Origin: Polyangiaceae bacterium
GTDB taxonomy: Bacteria > Myxococcota_A > Polyangia > Polyangiales > Polyangiaceae
Assembly (NCBI GenBank): GCA_025937835.1
Contig: JAICQO010000044.1
Location: 1-50,210 of the forward strand
Reading direction: 5' to 3'
DNA: 50,210 bases
The position numbers were made by a program, and so were the translations under genes. This document shows, one piece after another, positions 1 through 5,656 of the stretch (its first letter is position 1; every line of letters starts with the position of its first letter). The notes below the pieces were generated by a model. That model ran no database searches and was not told the DNA's origin. It saw only the letters and a list, made by a program, of their open reading frames with translations.

Positions 1-72
1 GAACTGGCAGACGCACTAGCTTGAGGTGCTAGCGGGGTTATTCCCATGGGGGTTCAAGTCCCCCCCTTCGCA
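1..72 (+). tRNA. tRNA-Leu (GAG), 5' end cut off
   Basis: The first 72 bases read as the 3' part of a leucine tRNA. The anticodon stem CTAGC/GCTAG encloses the loop TTGAGGT, giving anticodon GAG. A long variable arm follows, as expected for a class II tRNA, then the T arm GGGGG-TTCAAGT-CCCCC (48-64) and the acceptor strand CCTTCGC with discriminator A72. About 12 bases (acceptor 5' strand and start of the D arm) lie outside the window. The CCA end is not encoded. Confidence 0.93.
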
Positions 73-79
73 CTAAAAA

Positions 80-117
80 GCCCTCGAAGCGCGTAGCTTC
101 GAGGGCTTTTGGTTTTT
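80..117 (+). terminator. Intrinsic terminator after the tRNA
   Basis: A perfect 11-bp stem (80-90 with 96-106) with a five-base loop is followed by TTTT, GG and TTTTT. It begins eight bases after the tRNA and fits a Rho-independent terminator for the tRNA transcript. Confidence 0.9.
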
Positions 118-120
118 GGG

Positions 121-377
121 ATCGCTTGCGCTTGTGCTTGCGCTCGGGCTCGGGGCTGATCGCTGATCGCTGGGGGCTAGAGGCAGATCGCTTGGGGCTG
201 ATCGCTAGAGGCAGATCGCTAGAGGCAGATCGCTTGGGGCTGATCGCTAGAGGCTGATCGCTGAAGGCAGATCGCTTGGGGCTGATCGCTAGAGGCAGAT
301 CGCTGAAGGCAGATCGCTGAAGGCAGATCGCTTGGGGCTGATCGCTAGAGGCAGATCGCTGAAGGCTGATCGTGGGA
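121..377. repeat. 14-bp tandem satellite, 13 full units plus partial
   Basis: From 182 the sequence is an uninterrupted array of 14-base units of the form GGC(A/T)GATCGCT followed by one of three tails: AGA, TGG or GAA. Units start at 182, 196, 210 and so on to 350, and a partial unit starts at 364. Decayed relatives extend left to about 154, and a GCTT/GCGCT-rich stretch to 121. Every TGG unit is followed by a T-AGA unit, and TGG units recur every three or four units, so there is a 42-base higher order. Since 14 is not a multiple of 3, all frames stay open and translate to 14-residue repeats, but I see no reason to call a gene. With the sequence after it, this fills the gene-free stretch 118-575. 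Confidence 0.9.
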
Positions 378-386
378 AGCGCTGCC

Positions 387-420
387 GCTCGCGGGGACGG
401 CAGGTTGGCTTGCCGGGATC
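387..420. repeat. 34-bp dispersed hairpin repeat, copy 1
   Basis: This 34-base sequence is identical to 1099-1132. It contains a hairpin at 398-415: CGGCAGG, loop TTGG, CTTGCCG (one G-T pair). It lies directly after the 14-bp satellite and upstream of the four-helix-bundle gene. It resembles a REP-like or small mobile palindrome, but no transposase is nearby, so the class is inference. Confidence 0.8.
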
Positions 421-575
421 CTGATCGTGCCAGCGTGCTCGCCGGTGTCGAGGCCGCTGCGCGCCGGCTGCGCCGGTGCCCCTGCGGGGCAGCCCCGACA
501 CCGGCTGCGCGCGCTGACCTGGGGGCGGGTGCTGGCGTTCGCATCGGGCGGGCGCGCGGAACGAGGCAGGGAATC

Positions 576-902
576 ATGGCTCTTCAAGTTGCAGCTCTGA
601 GTTTCGAAGTGATCGAGAATCTTCGGCCGTTGGTGGCGCGGATCCGGCGGCATGACCGGTCGCTCGCGGATCAGCTGATGCGCGCGGCGACGAGCGTCGC
701 GTTGAACATCGCGGAGGGGGACGTGTCGGAAGCGGGGAATCAGCGGTCGCGGTTCTTCACGGCGGCGGGGAGCGCGAATGAGTCGCTCGCAGCACTGCGG
801 GTCGCGATCGCGTGGGGCTACCTCGGCGCTGACGAAGCGGGGGACGCAGCGCAGTTGCTCGGGAGGGTGCTCGCGATGCTCAGGAAGCTCGCTCGGCGCT
901 GA
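576..902 (+). CDS. Four-helix-bundle protein (23S rRNA IVS-type family)
   Basis: A 108-residue protein starting at ATG 576 behind a GAGGCAGGG ribosome site. It has the pattern of the small family of helical bundle proteins often found inside 23S rRNA intervening sequences or next to mobile and variable loci. Visible marks are an N-terminal IENLRPLVARIRRHDRSLADQL helix region, then RAATSVALNIAEG, then RSRFFTAAGSANESLAALRVA with a basic C-terminus LARKLARR-like. The length is near the family norm of 110-125. Its biochemical role is not settled in the family. The last 77 bases (837-913) are duplicated at 1239-1315, a sign of local rearrangement after the gene was in place. Confidence 0.85.
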   Translation: MALQVAALSFEVIENLRPLVARIRRHDRSLADQLMRAATSVALNIAEGDVSEAGNQRSRFFTAAGSANESLAALRVAIAWGYLGADEAGDAAQLLGRVLAMLRKLARR

Positions 903-913
903 CGCGCGCAGCG
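837..913. repeat. 77-bp direct repeat A, copy 1 (gene tail)
   Basis: This stretch covers the 3' end of the four-helix-bundle gene and its stop codon. It recurs at 1239-1315 with a single mismatch (A882 against C1284). Confidence 0.88.
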
Positions 914-947
914 AGAACGGCACGCGGTCGCGGTGCGGCGGCCGCGT

Positions 948-983
948 GCCGGTCAGCAGCGAGAACGTGCGGCCGGGTCTCGC
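948..983. repeat. 36-bp direct repeat B, copy 1
   Basis: Begins GCCGGTCAGC and ends CCGGGTCTCGC. It matches 1315-1350 with one mismatch. Copy 2 starts on the base where repeat A copy 2 ends, whereas copy 1 lies 35 bases after repeat A copy 1. The A-B order is therefore kept but the spacing differs. Confidence 0.85.
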
Positions 984-1098
984 GGCGGAGCGCACGCTCG
1001 GCGCGACGCGTGATCTCCGCTGCCCAAGCTTTTTCGATGTCCGGATCGGCTTGGTGAGTTGTCCAACAGGCTGTTGGACGAACGGCGTTCGCGTTTCG

Positions 1099-1132
1099 GC
1101 TCGCGGGGACGGCAGGTTGGCTTGCCGGGATC
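1099..1132. repeat. 34-bp dispersed hairpin repeat, copy 2
   Basis: Identical to 387-420. On the minus strand it abuts the toxin fragment just after the residues GLDDEILI, where a RelE/ParE toxin would continue with its last strand. The repeat therefore replaces or interrupts the toxin's C-terminal end. The reading frame runs on through the repeat as PASQPAVPAS. Confidence 0.85.
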
Positions 1133-1133
1133 A

Positions 1134-1236
1134 AGATTTCGTCGTCGAGCCCCAAGTATACGATCGAGTAGGGAAACTTCGCGACGAGACGCCGGCGCAC
1201 CGGGATCCGCTTCGGGACGCCGCGAAAGCTCGACGA
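1134..1236 (-). pseudogene. RelE/ParE-type toxin, 3' fragment
   Basis: The minus strand reads RGVPKRIPVRRRLVAKFPYS and then IVYLGLDDEILI. This is the core of a RelE/ParE-family toxin: a basic RR strand, FPYSI, then the D-D-E strand. Both ends are missing. The 5' part is replaced by unrelated sequence and the 3' part by the 34-bp hairpin repeat. Most of it (1159-1234) is duplicated at 1365-1440. Confidence 0.7.
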
Positions 1237-1238
1237 AC

Positions 1239-1315
1239 GCGGGGGACGCAGCGCAGTTGCTCGGGAGGGTGCTCGCGATGCTCCGGAAGCTCGCTCGGCG
1301 CTGACGCGCGCAGCG
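1239..1315. repeat. 77-bp direct repeat A, copy 2
   Basis: Second copy of the four-helix-bundle gene tail, with its stop codon at the same relative place. No upstream part of the gene accompanies it, so it is a fragment and not a gene. Confidence 0.88.
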
Positions 1316-1350
1316 CCGGTCAGCGGCGAGAACGTGCGGCCGGGTCTCGC
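1315..1350. repeat. 36-bp direct repeat B, copy 2
   Basis: Matches 948-983 with one mismatch. It lies between the duplicated gene tail and the broken toxin. Confidence 0.85.
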
Positions 1351-1364
1351 CGTGCAGCGCACGA

Positions 1365-1583
1365 TACGATCGAGTAGGGAAACTTCGCGACGAGACGCCG
1401 GCGCACCGGGATCCGCTTCGGGACGCCGCGAACGCTCGACGGACGCGCGGGCGCCTCGCAAATGGAAGCGATCGTTGCGAGAACGTGCGCGAAATCGCTC
1501 GGCAAGGGCGATGTCATGCTTCCGGTACCAGAGCACGGCCGCGGCGTACTCGGCGGCGGCATCAGGATCGAAACGGTCCGCCT
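1365..1583 (-). pseudogene. RelE/ParE-type toxin, frameshifted and truncated
   Basis: Read leftward from the antitoxin stop, one frame gives FDPDAAAEYAAAVLWYRKHD and IALAERF, the N-terminal helix hairpin of a RelE/ParE toxin. A one-base shift near 1497-1502 is then needed to continue as AHVLATIASI and RGVPKRIPVRRRLVAKFPYS-IV. The sequence breaks at 1365, exactly where repeat C ends, so the C-terminal strands are missing. No clear start codon is seen; in an intact module it would overlap the antitoxin end. RelE/ParE toxins inhibit translation by mRNA cleavage or poison gyrase. This copy should be inactive. Confidence 0.78.
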
Positions 1584-1853
1584 TCAGTTGTCTTCGATGA
1601 TGCGACGTATCTGGGCGTCCACCTCGGGACCAGGGATCCCCTGCGTCTCGCCACGCAGCGCGCGGTCGGCGCGACGGGTGATCTCGGTTGCCCAGGCCTT
1701 CTCGATGTCCGGATCGGGCTGGTGCTCGCCGAGCATGTCCACATCGGTGACGGGGTCCTCGACGCTCGCGAGAAGCTGCTCTGCAAGGTCGGCGCGCTCC
1801 TCCTTAGGAAGAGCGAGCGCTGCTTCGAGTAGCTGGCGAGCTTGGTTGCCCAT
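1584..1853 (-). CDS. Addiction-module antitoxin (RelB/ParD-like small protein)
   Basis: An 89-residue acidic, helical protein starting at ATG 1853. It opens MGNQARQLLEAALALPKEER and continues with ADLAEQLLASVEDP, the typical start of the small antitoxins paired with RelE/ParE-type toxins ("putative addiction module component" family). The middle holds PDIEKAWATEITRRADRAL and the C-terminal part would wrap the toxin. The toxin gene follows directly on the same strand but is frameshifted and truncated, so this is an orphan antitoxin. It could still neutralise a related toxin elsewhere (inference). No good ribosome site is visible upstream. A second partial copy of this gene lies at about 979-1060. 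Confidence 0.85.
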   Translation of the reverse strand: MGNQARQLLEAALALPKEERADLAEQLLASVEDPVTDVDMLGEHQPDPDIEKAWATEITRRADRALRGETQGIPGPEVDAQIRRIIEDN

Positions 1854-1895
1854 GGCGGGTCGAATACCGCAAAGCAGTCGGGCTGGCAGGTGACC

Positions 1896-2441
1896 TCAAC
1901 GTCGCGGGAGCGCGGCCCAGGTCGCTTCGTCAACGATTTGCTGCTTGAAGCGGGCGTGGCACGTGGTGCACGTGCTGAGGGTTTCGGCGAGGGCGGCGGA
2001 GACGGCGCTCGGGTCGCGGGACTGGGCGGCGGTGGCGATGGTGTCGGCGCGGTGGTGGAACTCGAGGGCGAGCTCGGTGAAGCCAGGAGTGGCGCTGCCC
2101 ATGTGTTCGCACATGCGGCCCATCTGCTCGGAGTAGCCGATGCGTTTGACGGCGGTGGCGACGGCTTCGAAGTCGCTGCGGGCGACGGCGGCGGTGATTT
2201 GCTGAACGGCTTCGAGGTGGTCGCGCATGTTTTGTTTTTGGTGGTGCGCCATCATCGGTAGCAGCGGGAGCGGCGTGCGCTGATCGAGCGAGTCGTGCGC
2301 GGCGTGTGGGGCGTGTGGGGCGTGTGGGGCGTGCGCGGAGGTCGCTGCGGCCGCTGAGGGAGCGGGTGCTGGCTCGGTCTTCGCGCGGCAAGCAACGGCC
2401 GCGAAGAGCAGGGAAGCGACGGCAATGGAGCATCGGGTCAC
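1896..2441 (-). CDS. Exported c-type cytochrome, cytochrome c'-like, His-rich
   Basis: A 181-residue protein with a GTG start that overlaps the MarR stop codon (GTGA). The N-terminus is a signal peptide, probably a lipoprotein signal (SLLFAAVAC). Then comes a segment with AHAPHAPHAPHAAHD, encoded by a 9-bp tandem repeat at 2301-2327. The rest is helical and ends with a haem-attachment motif CTTCH near the C-terminus (STCTTCHARFKQQ), the position seen in cytochromes c', four-helix haem proteins of the periplasm that bind NO or O2. The His-rich stretch may bind metal or be a flexible linker (inference). The tight coupling to the MarR gene suggests the regulator controls it. Confidence 0.8.
   Translation of the reverse strand: MTRCSIAVASLLFAAVACRAKTEPAPAPSAAAATSAHAPHAPHAPHAAHDSLDQRTPLPLLPMMAHHQKQNMRDHLEAVQQITAAVARSDFEAVATAVKRIGYSEQMGRMCEHMGSATPGFTELALEFHHRADTIATAAQSRDPSAVSAALAETLSTCTTCHARFKQQIVDEATWAALPRR
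2301..2335. repeat. 9-bp tandem repeat inside the cytochrome gene
   Basis: Three full units of GGCGTGTGG (2301, 2310, 2319) and a partial fourth. On the minus strand they encode the His-Ala-Pro repeat. The array is in frame, so copy-number change would lengthen or shorten the His-rich segment without disrupting the gene. Confidence 0.8.
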
Positions 2442-2914
2442 GGGTTGCTGTCCTCTCTCAGGGTTTCGACGGCGTCGTTGAGCAGCGCCAGGGCTTCGAG
2501 CACGGTGGCGCGCTGAGCGCGCGGCAGGGCGGCGTGGATGCGGGCGAAGCGGTCGCGGCTGGCTTCGGTGATGCGTTGGGCCATGCGCCTCCCGGGTGCG
2601 GTCAAGCGGACGAGGCGGCTCCGCGCGTCGTCGGGGGCGGGGCTCTGTTCGGCGTGGCCGGCCTCTTCGAGGCGGCTGCACAGGCGCGCGACGTTGCTCT
2701 TGTCGATGCCGAGCGCGGCGCCGAGCTCGGTCTGTGTGGTCGGTGCTCCGGCAGAGTCGCGCTCGAGCAACACCATCAACGCGTGGGCGTACGACGGCGA
2801 CACGGGTTGGCCACACGGTGTCTGGCGCGTGACGAGCAAGCCGAAGCTGCGGACGAAGCGCTGGATCTGCTCCCGGAGCACGCCGGCGTCGGCTCTTGAA
2901 GGGGTCGGGGACAC
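2438..2914 (-). CDS. MarR-family transcriptional regulator
   Basis: A 158-residue winged-helix regulator. The domain runs from VRSFGLLVTRQ through TQTELGAALGIDKSNVARLC (recognition helix region) and the wing DDARSRLVRLTAPGRR to a C-terminal dimer helix. I place the start at GTG 2914 (VSPTPSRADAG) because the length then fits the family; the frame is open upstream to 3199 but that part looks like non-coding sequence in translation. A perfect palindrome 26 bases upstream (2940-2953) is a likely operator for this protein. The downstream cytochrome gene overlaps its stop by four bases, so both are probably one autoregulated transcript. Confidence 0.85.
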   Translation of the reverse strand: MSPTPSRADAGVLREQIQRFVRSFGLLVTRQTPCGQPVSPSYAHALMVLLERDSAGAPTTQTELGAALGIDKSNVARLCSRLEEAGHAEQSPAPDDARSRLVRLTAPGRRMAQRITEASRDRFARIHAALPRAQRATVLEALALLNDAVETLREDSNP

Positions 2915-2939
2915 GGGTTCGCCGAAGGTAGCTCCATTG

Positions 2940-2953
2940 GTTGCGAACGCAAC
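2940..2953. promoter_or_regulatory. Perfect palindrome, putative MarR operator
   Basis: GTTGCGAACGCAAC: two 6-base arms around AA, with partial symmetry continuing outward (ATAGTTGCG on one side, CAACCAAT on the other, minus strand). It sits 26 bases before the proposed marR start. MarR proteins usually bind such short palindromes over their own promoters. The assignment is by position and form only. Confidence 0.55.
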
Positions 2954-3007
2954 TATCGCGTTCGCGGGTGCGGTTGTCGGGGGAGGGGAGGCGCTCCGAG
3001 CGGAAGT

Positions 3008-3029
3008 CACAGTCAGGAACGTGACTGTG
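3008..3029. promoter_or_regulatory. Inverted repeat, possible operator
   Basis: CACAGTCA (3008-3015), six bases, then TGACTGTG (3022-3029): perfect 8-base arms. It lies between the marR palindrome and the rightward Cys-rich gene. It could be a second regulator's site. There is no T-tract, so a terminator is unlikely. Confidence 0.4.
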
Positions 3030-3311
3030 GCTTCGCGTTCGAGAGGCACCCTCTCAGCGCGGCGCGCGGAAGTAGCGCGGGCACCCGGAGAGCTGGTTCG
3101 GCGAACCGCGGGCCTCGAACCGACGGCGCGCACCGACCCGCGCGTCATGCCAGGCGCTTGATTTGGCACAGACGGGGGCCACCTGTGCCACGGCAGCATC
3201 GGGCTGCGACGCCAGCAAGTCGGCGAATTGATTCGGCTCTCTGCCGGGGCTGGCGCGCGCTCGGGGTTGGCGCCGAACCTGCATTAGTCTGGCGGCGGAG
3301 GAGAACGAGTC

Positions 3312-4358
3312 TTGGTTACTCTCGTCTTGTGCGGCGCTTGTCACCGGCATTTCCGCGCCCGCGACGCGGTCTGTCCGTTCTGTGGGGCGAGCGCGGCTTC
3401 GGCGGTCGCGCCGCGCGCGGTGACCGGGCTCGTGCCGGGAGCCTCGCGGTCGCGGCGGTATGCGGCGAGCGCCGCGTTCCTCGCGGGCAGCGCGCTGTTT
3501 GCCTGCGGCGAGACGTCGGACGGCGGCGACGCCAACACCAGCGCGGGAACCGGCGGCGAACAGTCGCAAGTCACGACCGGCGGCGCGAGCTCAGGGCAGG
3601 GCGGGTCGAAGTCGAGTCAGGGCGGCTCGGCAGCGGGTTCCGGCGGAGCGAGCGCAGGGGCCGGTGGCGACGACACCGGTGGAGCGGTCTCGAGCGGCGG
3701 AAAGCTGCAATCGACGGGCGGCGCGCTCGGCAGCGGCGGCGGAGCTGAGGGCGGCGCCGCCACCAAAGCGACCGGCCGCGCCTGCGAGGGCTTCACCGAT
3801 CGCAGCGGCTGCCACAGTGTGGACGAGTGTTCATCGCAACCGGCGGGGATCGGCTCGGTGAGCTGCGTGCTCGTCGAACCGCCGCGCTCTTGCGGCAATC
3901 CGCAGTTTCAGCCGCGGTGCCCAGAAGAGGGCTGCGGTGACGGACAGGTTTGCATCCAACAGACGTGCGGCTCTCTGTGCATGCCCGCCTGTACGGAGAC
4001 GTCGTGCGCGGCGGGGAACGAGTGTGTCGATGGGCAGTGTCAGCCGCTGCCCTGTTCGGAGACGCAGGTTGCTTGCCCGGATGGCTTCGAGTGCGATTTC
4101 GACGCGACAGGGCCCGGCAACCACTGCGCGCCCGTGCATTGCGAGACCGGCGACTACGAGTGTCAGCCCTGGCAAGACTGCGCACAACGGCCCGGTGTCG
4201 ACGCCCACGGCTGCGTCGCGCACGAATGCGCCGCGGATGCGGACTGCGGTACGTGCGGCTACTGCGTGAACCGTCAGTGCGCGCCACAGCTCGGCATTTG
4301 TTTCCAGATGATCGCCATGCCCTACGGCTGCGTGTGGCCCGACGAGGAGCTGATGTGA
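3312..4358 (+). CDS. Membrane-anchored Cys-rich protein with zinc ribbon
   Basis: A 348-residue protein. The start is TTG 3312, supported by GGAGGAGA seven bases before it. Residues 7-24 form a CxxC...CxxC zinc-ribbon-like knuckle (C7, C10, C21, C24). Residues 48-64 are a hydrophobic segment ending in FACG. Residues 70-150 are a Gly/Ser/Ala/Thr-rich linker. The last ~190 residues contain 29 cysteines in repeated CxxG.xCvdGqC-like patterns, ending in a Tyr/Trp/acidic tail (PYGCVWPDEELM). A cytoplasmic ribbon, one membrane pass and an exported disulfide-rich head is the simplest reading. Its stop overlaps the GTG start of the radical SAM gene (GTGA), so the two are translated together. It may be that enzyme's substrate or partner. 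No known family was recognised for the whole protein. Confidence 0.8.
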   Translation: MVTLVLCGACHRHFRARDAVCPFCGASAASAVAPRAVTGLVPGASRSRRYAASAAFLAGSALFACGETSDGGDANTSAGTGGEQSQVTTGGASSGQGGSKSSQGGSAAGSGGASAGAGGDDTGGAVSSGGKLQSTGGALGSGGGAEGGAATKATGRACEGFTDRSGCHSVDECSSQPAGIGSVSCVLVEPPRSCGNPQFQPRCPEEGCGDGQVCIQQTCGSLCMPACTETSCAAGNECVDGQCQPLPCSETQVACPDGFECDFDATGPGNHCAPVHCETGDYECQPWQDCAQRPGVDAHGCVAHECAADADCGTCGYCVNRQCAPQLGICFQMIAMPYGCVWPDEELM

Positions 4359-5656
4359 CGGCGCCAGACGCGCTGAGTGCGTCCGAGCGCGAGCTCTTGA
4401 TGCGCGCGCCGCGCCCGCGCGTGGCGCTGCCGGTGTTCCGCGAGAGCGCGTCGCGCCGGCTGCCGCTCGCGGGCAACGTGCGCGCGGTCGATCGCAGTGA
4501 TCGACCCGTCTACGTGGTCTGGGAGCTCACCCTGAAATGCGATCTGGCGTGCCGGCATTGTGGCTCTCGCGCCGGCGCGCCGCGTTCCGACGAGCTCAGC
4601 CTGGACGAGGCGCTCGGCGTGGTGCGCCAGCTCGCCGAGCTCGGCGTGAAGGAAGTCACGCTGATCGGCGGCGAAGCCTACCTTTACGAAGGCTGGACCC
4701 AGGTGATCGCGGCGATCCGCGCGCACGGCATGCAGTCGAGCCTGGTCACGGCGGGCCGCGGCTTCGACGAAACGCGCGCGCGGGCGGCGAAGGCCGCGGG
4801 GCTACAGACGGTGTCGTTCTCGCTCGACGGGAACCGGGCCACGCACGATCGGCTGCGCGCGTTGGACGGCGCCTACGAGGCGGCGCGCTCGGGCATGCGG
4901 GTGTGTCGAGCGATCGGCTTGCCGTTTTCGGTCAACACCCAGGTCAACCGCCTGAGCCTGCCGCACCTCGAGCACGTCTTCGAGAGCCTCGCCGAAGCGG
5001 GCGCCCACGGCTGGCAAATCCAACTCACGGTTCCCGCGGGGCGCGCTGCGGACGAGCCCGAGGTGCTGCTGCAGCCCTACGATCTGCTGCGGCTGTTTCC
5101 GGTGCTCGCCGAGCTCAAGCAGCGTGCGGAGCGCGCGCGGATCAAGTGTTTGATCGGCAACAACCTCGGCTACTTCGGGCCTTACGATCACGTGCTGCGC
5201 GATCTGTCGCCGTGCGGGCACAGTCAGAGCTGTCAGGCCGGACGCCTGGGGCTCGGTATCGAGGCCAACGGCGACATCAAGGGCTGCCCCTCGCTGCCCA
5301 CGGATCGCTGGGTCGGCGGTAACGCACGCGAGCGCACTCTCGAGGAGATCTGGGAGCGCTCGGAGCCGCTGCGTTACAACCGCGATCGCACGGTCGATGA
5401 TCTGTGGGGTTTCTGCCGGAGTTGTTACTACGCGGACGAGTGCCGCGCCGGGTGCACCTGGATGGCGACGTCGTTGTTCGGCCGCCCCGGTAACAACCCG
5501 TATTGCCACCACCGCGCGCTCGAGCTCGAGAAGCTCGGCCAGCGTGAGCGCGTCGTGCAACGCACGCCGGCGCCGGGCTCGCCCTTCGATCACGGGCTGT
5601 TCGAAATCGTGCTCGAGCCTACAGCCGCGCCCGTAGCCAATCGACAATCGCGGTAG
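4355..5656 (+). CDS. Radical SAM/SPASM domain enzyme
   Basis: A 433-residue enzyme starting at GTG 4355, four bases into the end of the preceding gene. The radical SAM motif CDLACRHC (CxxxCxxC) binds the catalytic 4Fe-4S cluster and SAM. The (beta/alpha) barrel follows with the glycine-rich VTLIGGEAYLY strand. The C-terminal part has a SPASM-type set: CPSLP, then CRSCYYADECRAGC (CxxCx5Cx3C) and a final NPYC, which would hold one or two further clusters. SPASM enzymes mostly modify ribosomally made peptides or enzyme partners, for example by thioether or C-C crosslinks. No short precursor peptide is visible beside it; the coupled Cys-rich protein is the natural candidate partner. The 3' end overlaps the convergent hydrolase gene by 38 bases. 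Confidence 0.93.
   Translation: MTAPDALSASERELLMRAPRPRVALPVFRESASRRLPLAGNVRAVDRSDRPVYVVWELTLKCDLACRHCGSRAGAPRSDELSLDEALGVVRQLAELGVKEVTLIGGEAYLYEGWTQVIAAIRAHGMQSSLVTAGRGFDETRARAAKAAGLQTVSFSLDGNRATHDRLRALDGAYEAARSGMRVCRAIGLPFSVNTQVNRLSLPHLEHVFESLAEAGAHGWQIQLTVPAGRAADEPEVLLQPYDLLRLFPVLAELKQRAERARIKCLIGNNLGYFGPYDHVLRDLSPCGHSQSCQAGRLGLGIEANGDIKGCPSLPTDRWVGGNARERTLEEIWERSEPLRYNRDRTVDDLWGFCRSCYYADECRAGCTWMATSLFGRPGNNPYCHHRALELEKLGQRERVVQRTPAPGSPFDHGLFEIVLEPTAAPVANRQSR

Larger units (their letters stand above)
903..1583. other. Mosaic of duplicated gene fragments
   Basis: This gene-free stretch of about 680 bases is a patchwork. On the minus strand it holds a remnant of an antitoxin like the intact one at 1584-1853 (about 979-1060, matching the part that reads PDIEKAW..EITRRA.RAL), a 3' fragment of a RelE/ParE-type toxin (about 1134-1234), and the broken toxin at 1365-1583. 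On the plus strand it holds a second copy of the four-helix-bundle gene tail (1239-1315). Pieces are bounded by or contain repeats A, B, C and the 34-bp hairpin repeat. In the downstream remnant the toxin piece precedes the antitoxin piece on the minus strand, the reverse of the normal order, so it is rearranged and not a simple tandem copy. Confidence 0.75.
2915..3311. other. Divergent regulatory region between marR and the Cys-rich gene
   Basis: Almost 400 bases without a gene between a leftward and a rightward gene. It holds two inverted repeats (2940-2953 and 3008-3029, listed separately) and, at the right end, the ribosome site GGAGGAGA (3297-3304) for the gene at 3312. I see no tRNA, no terminator-like hairpin and no convincing small gene in it. 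Confidence 0.6.

Noticed and set aside
154-377. CRISPR-like array
   Set aside because: Units are contiguous with no spacers, are only 14 bases long, and no cas genes are near.
38-577. Open frame through the 14-bp satellite (minus strand) that could look like a repetitive protein
   Set aside because: The 14-base period keeps all frames open, translations are repeats without any family pattern, and the frame runs through the terminator and the tRNA region.
2915-3199. N-terminal extension of the MarR protein
   Set aside because: The extra 95 residues are low-complexity and run through the two inverted repeats. The family length is met from GTG 2914.
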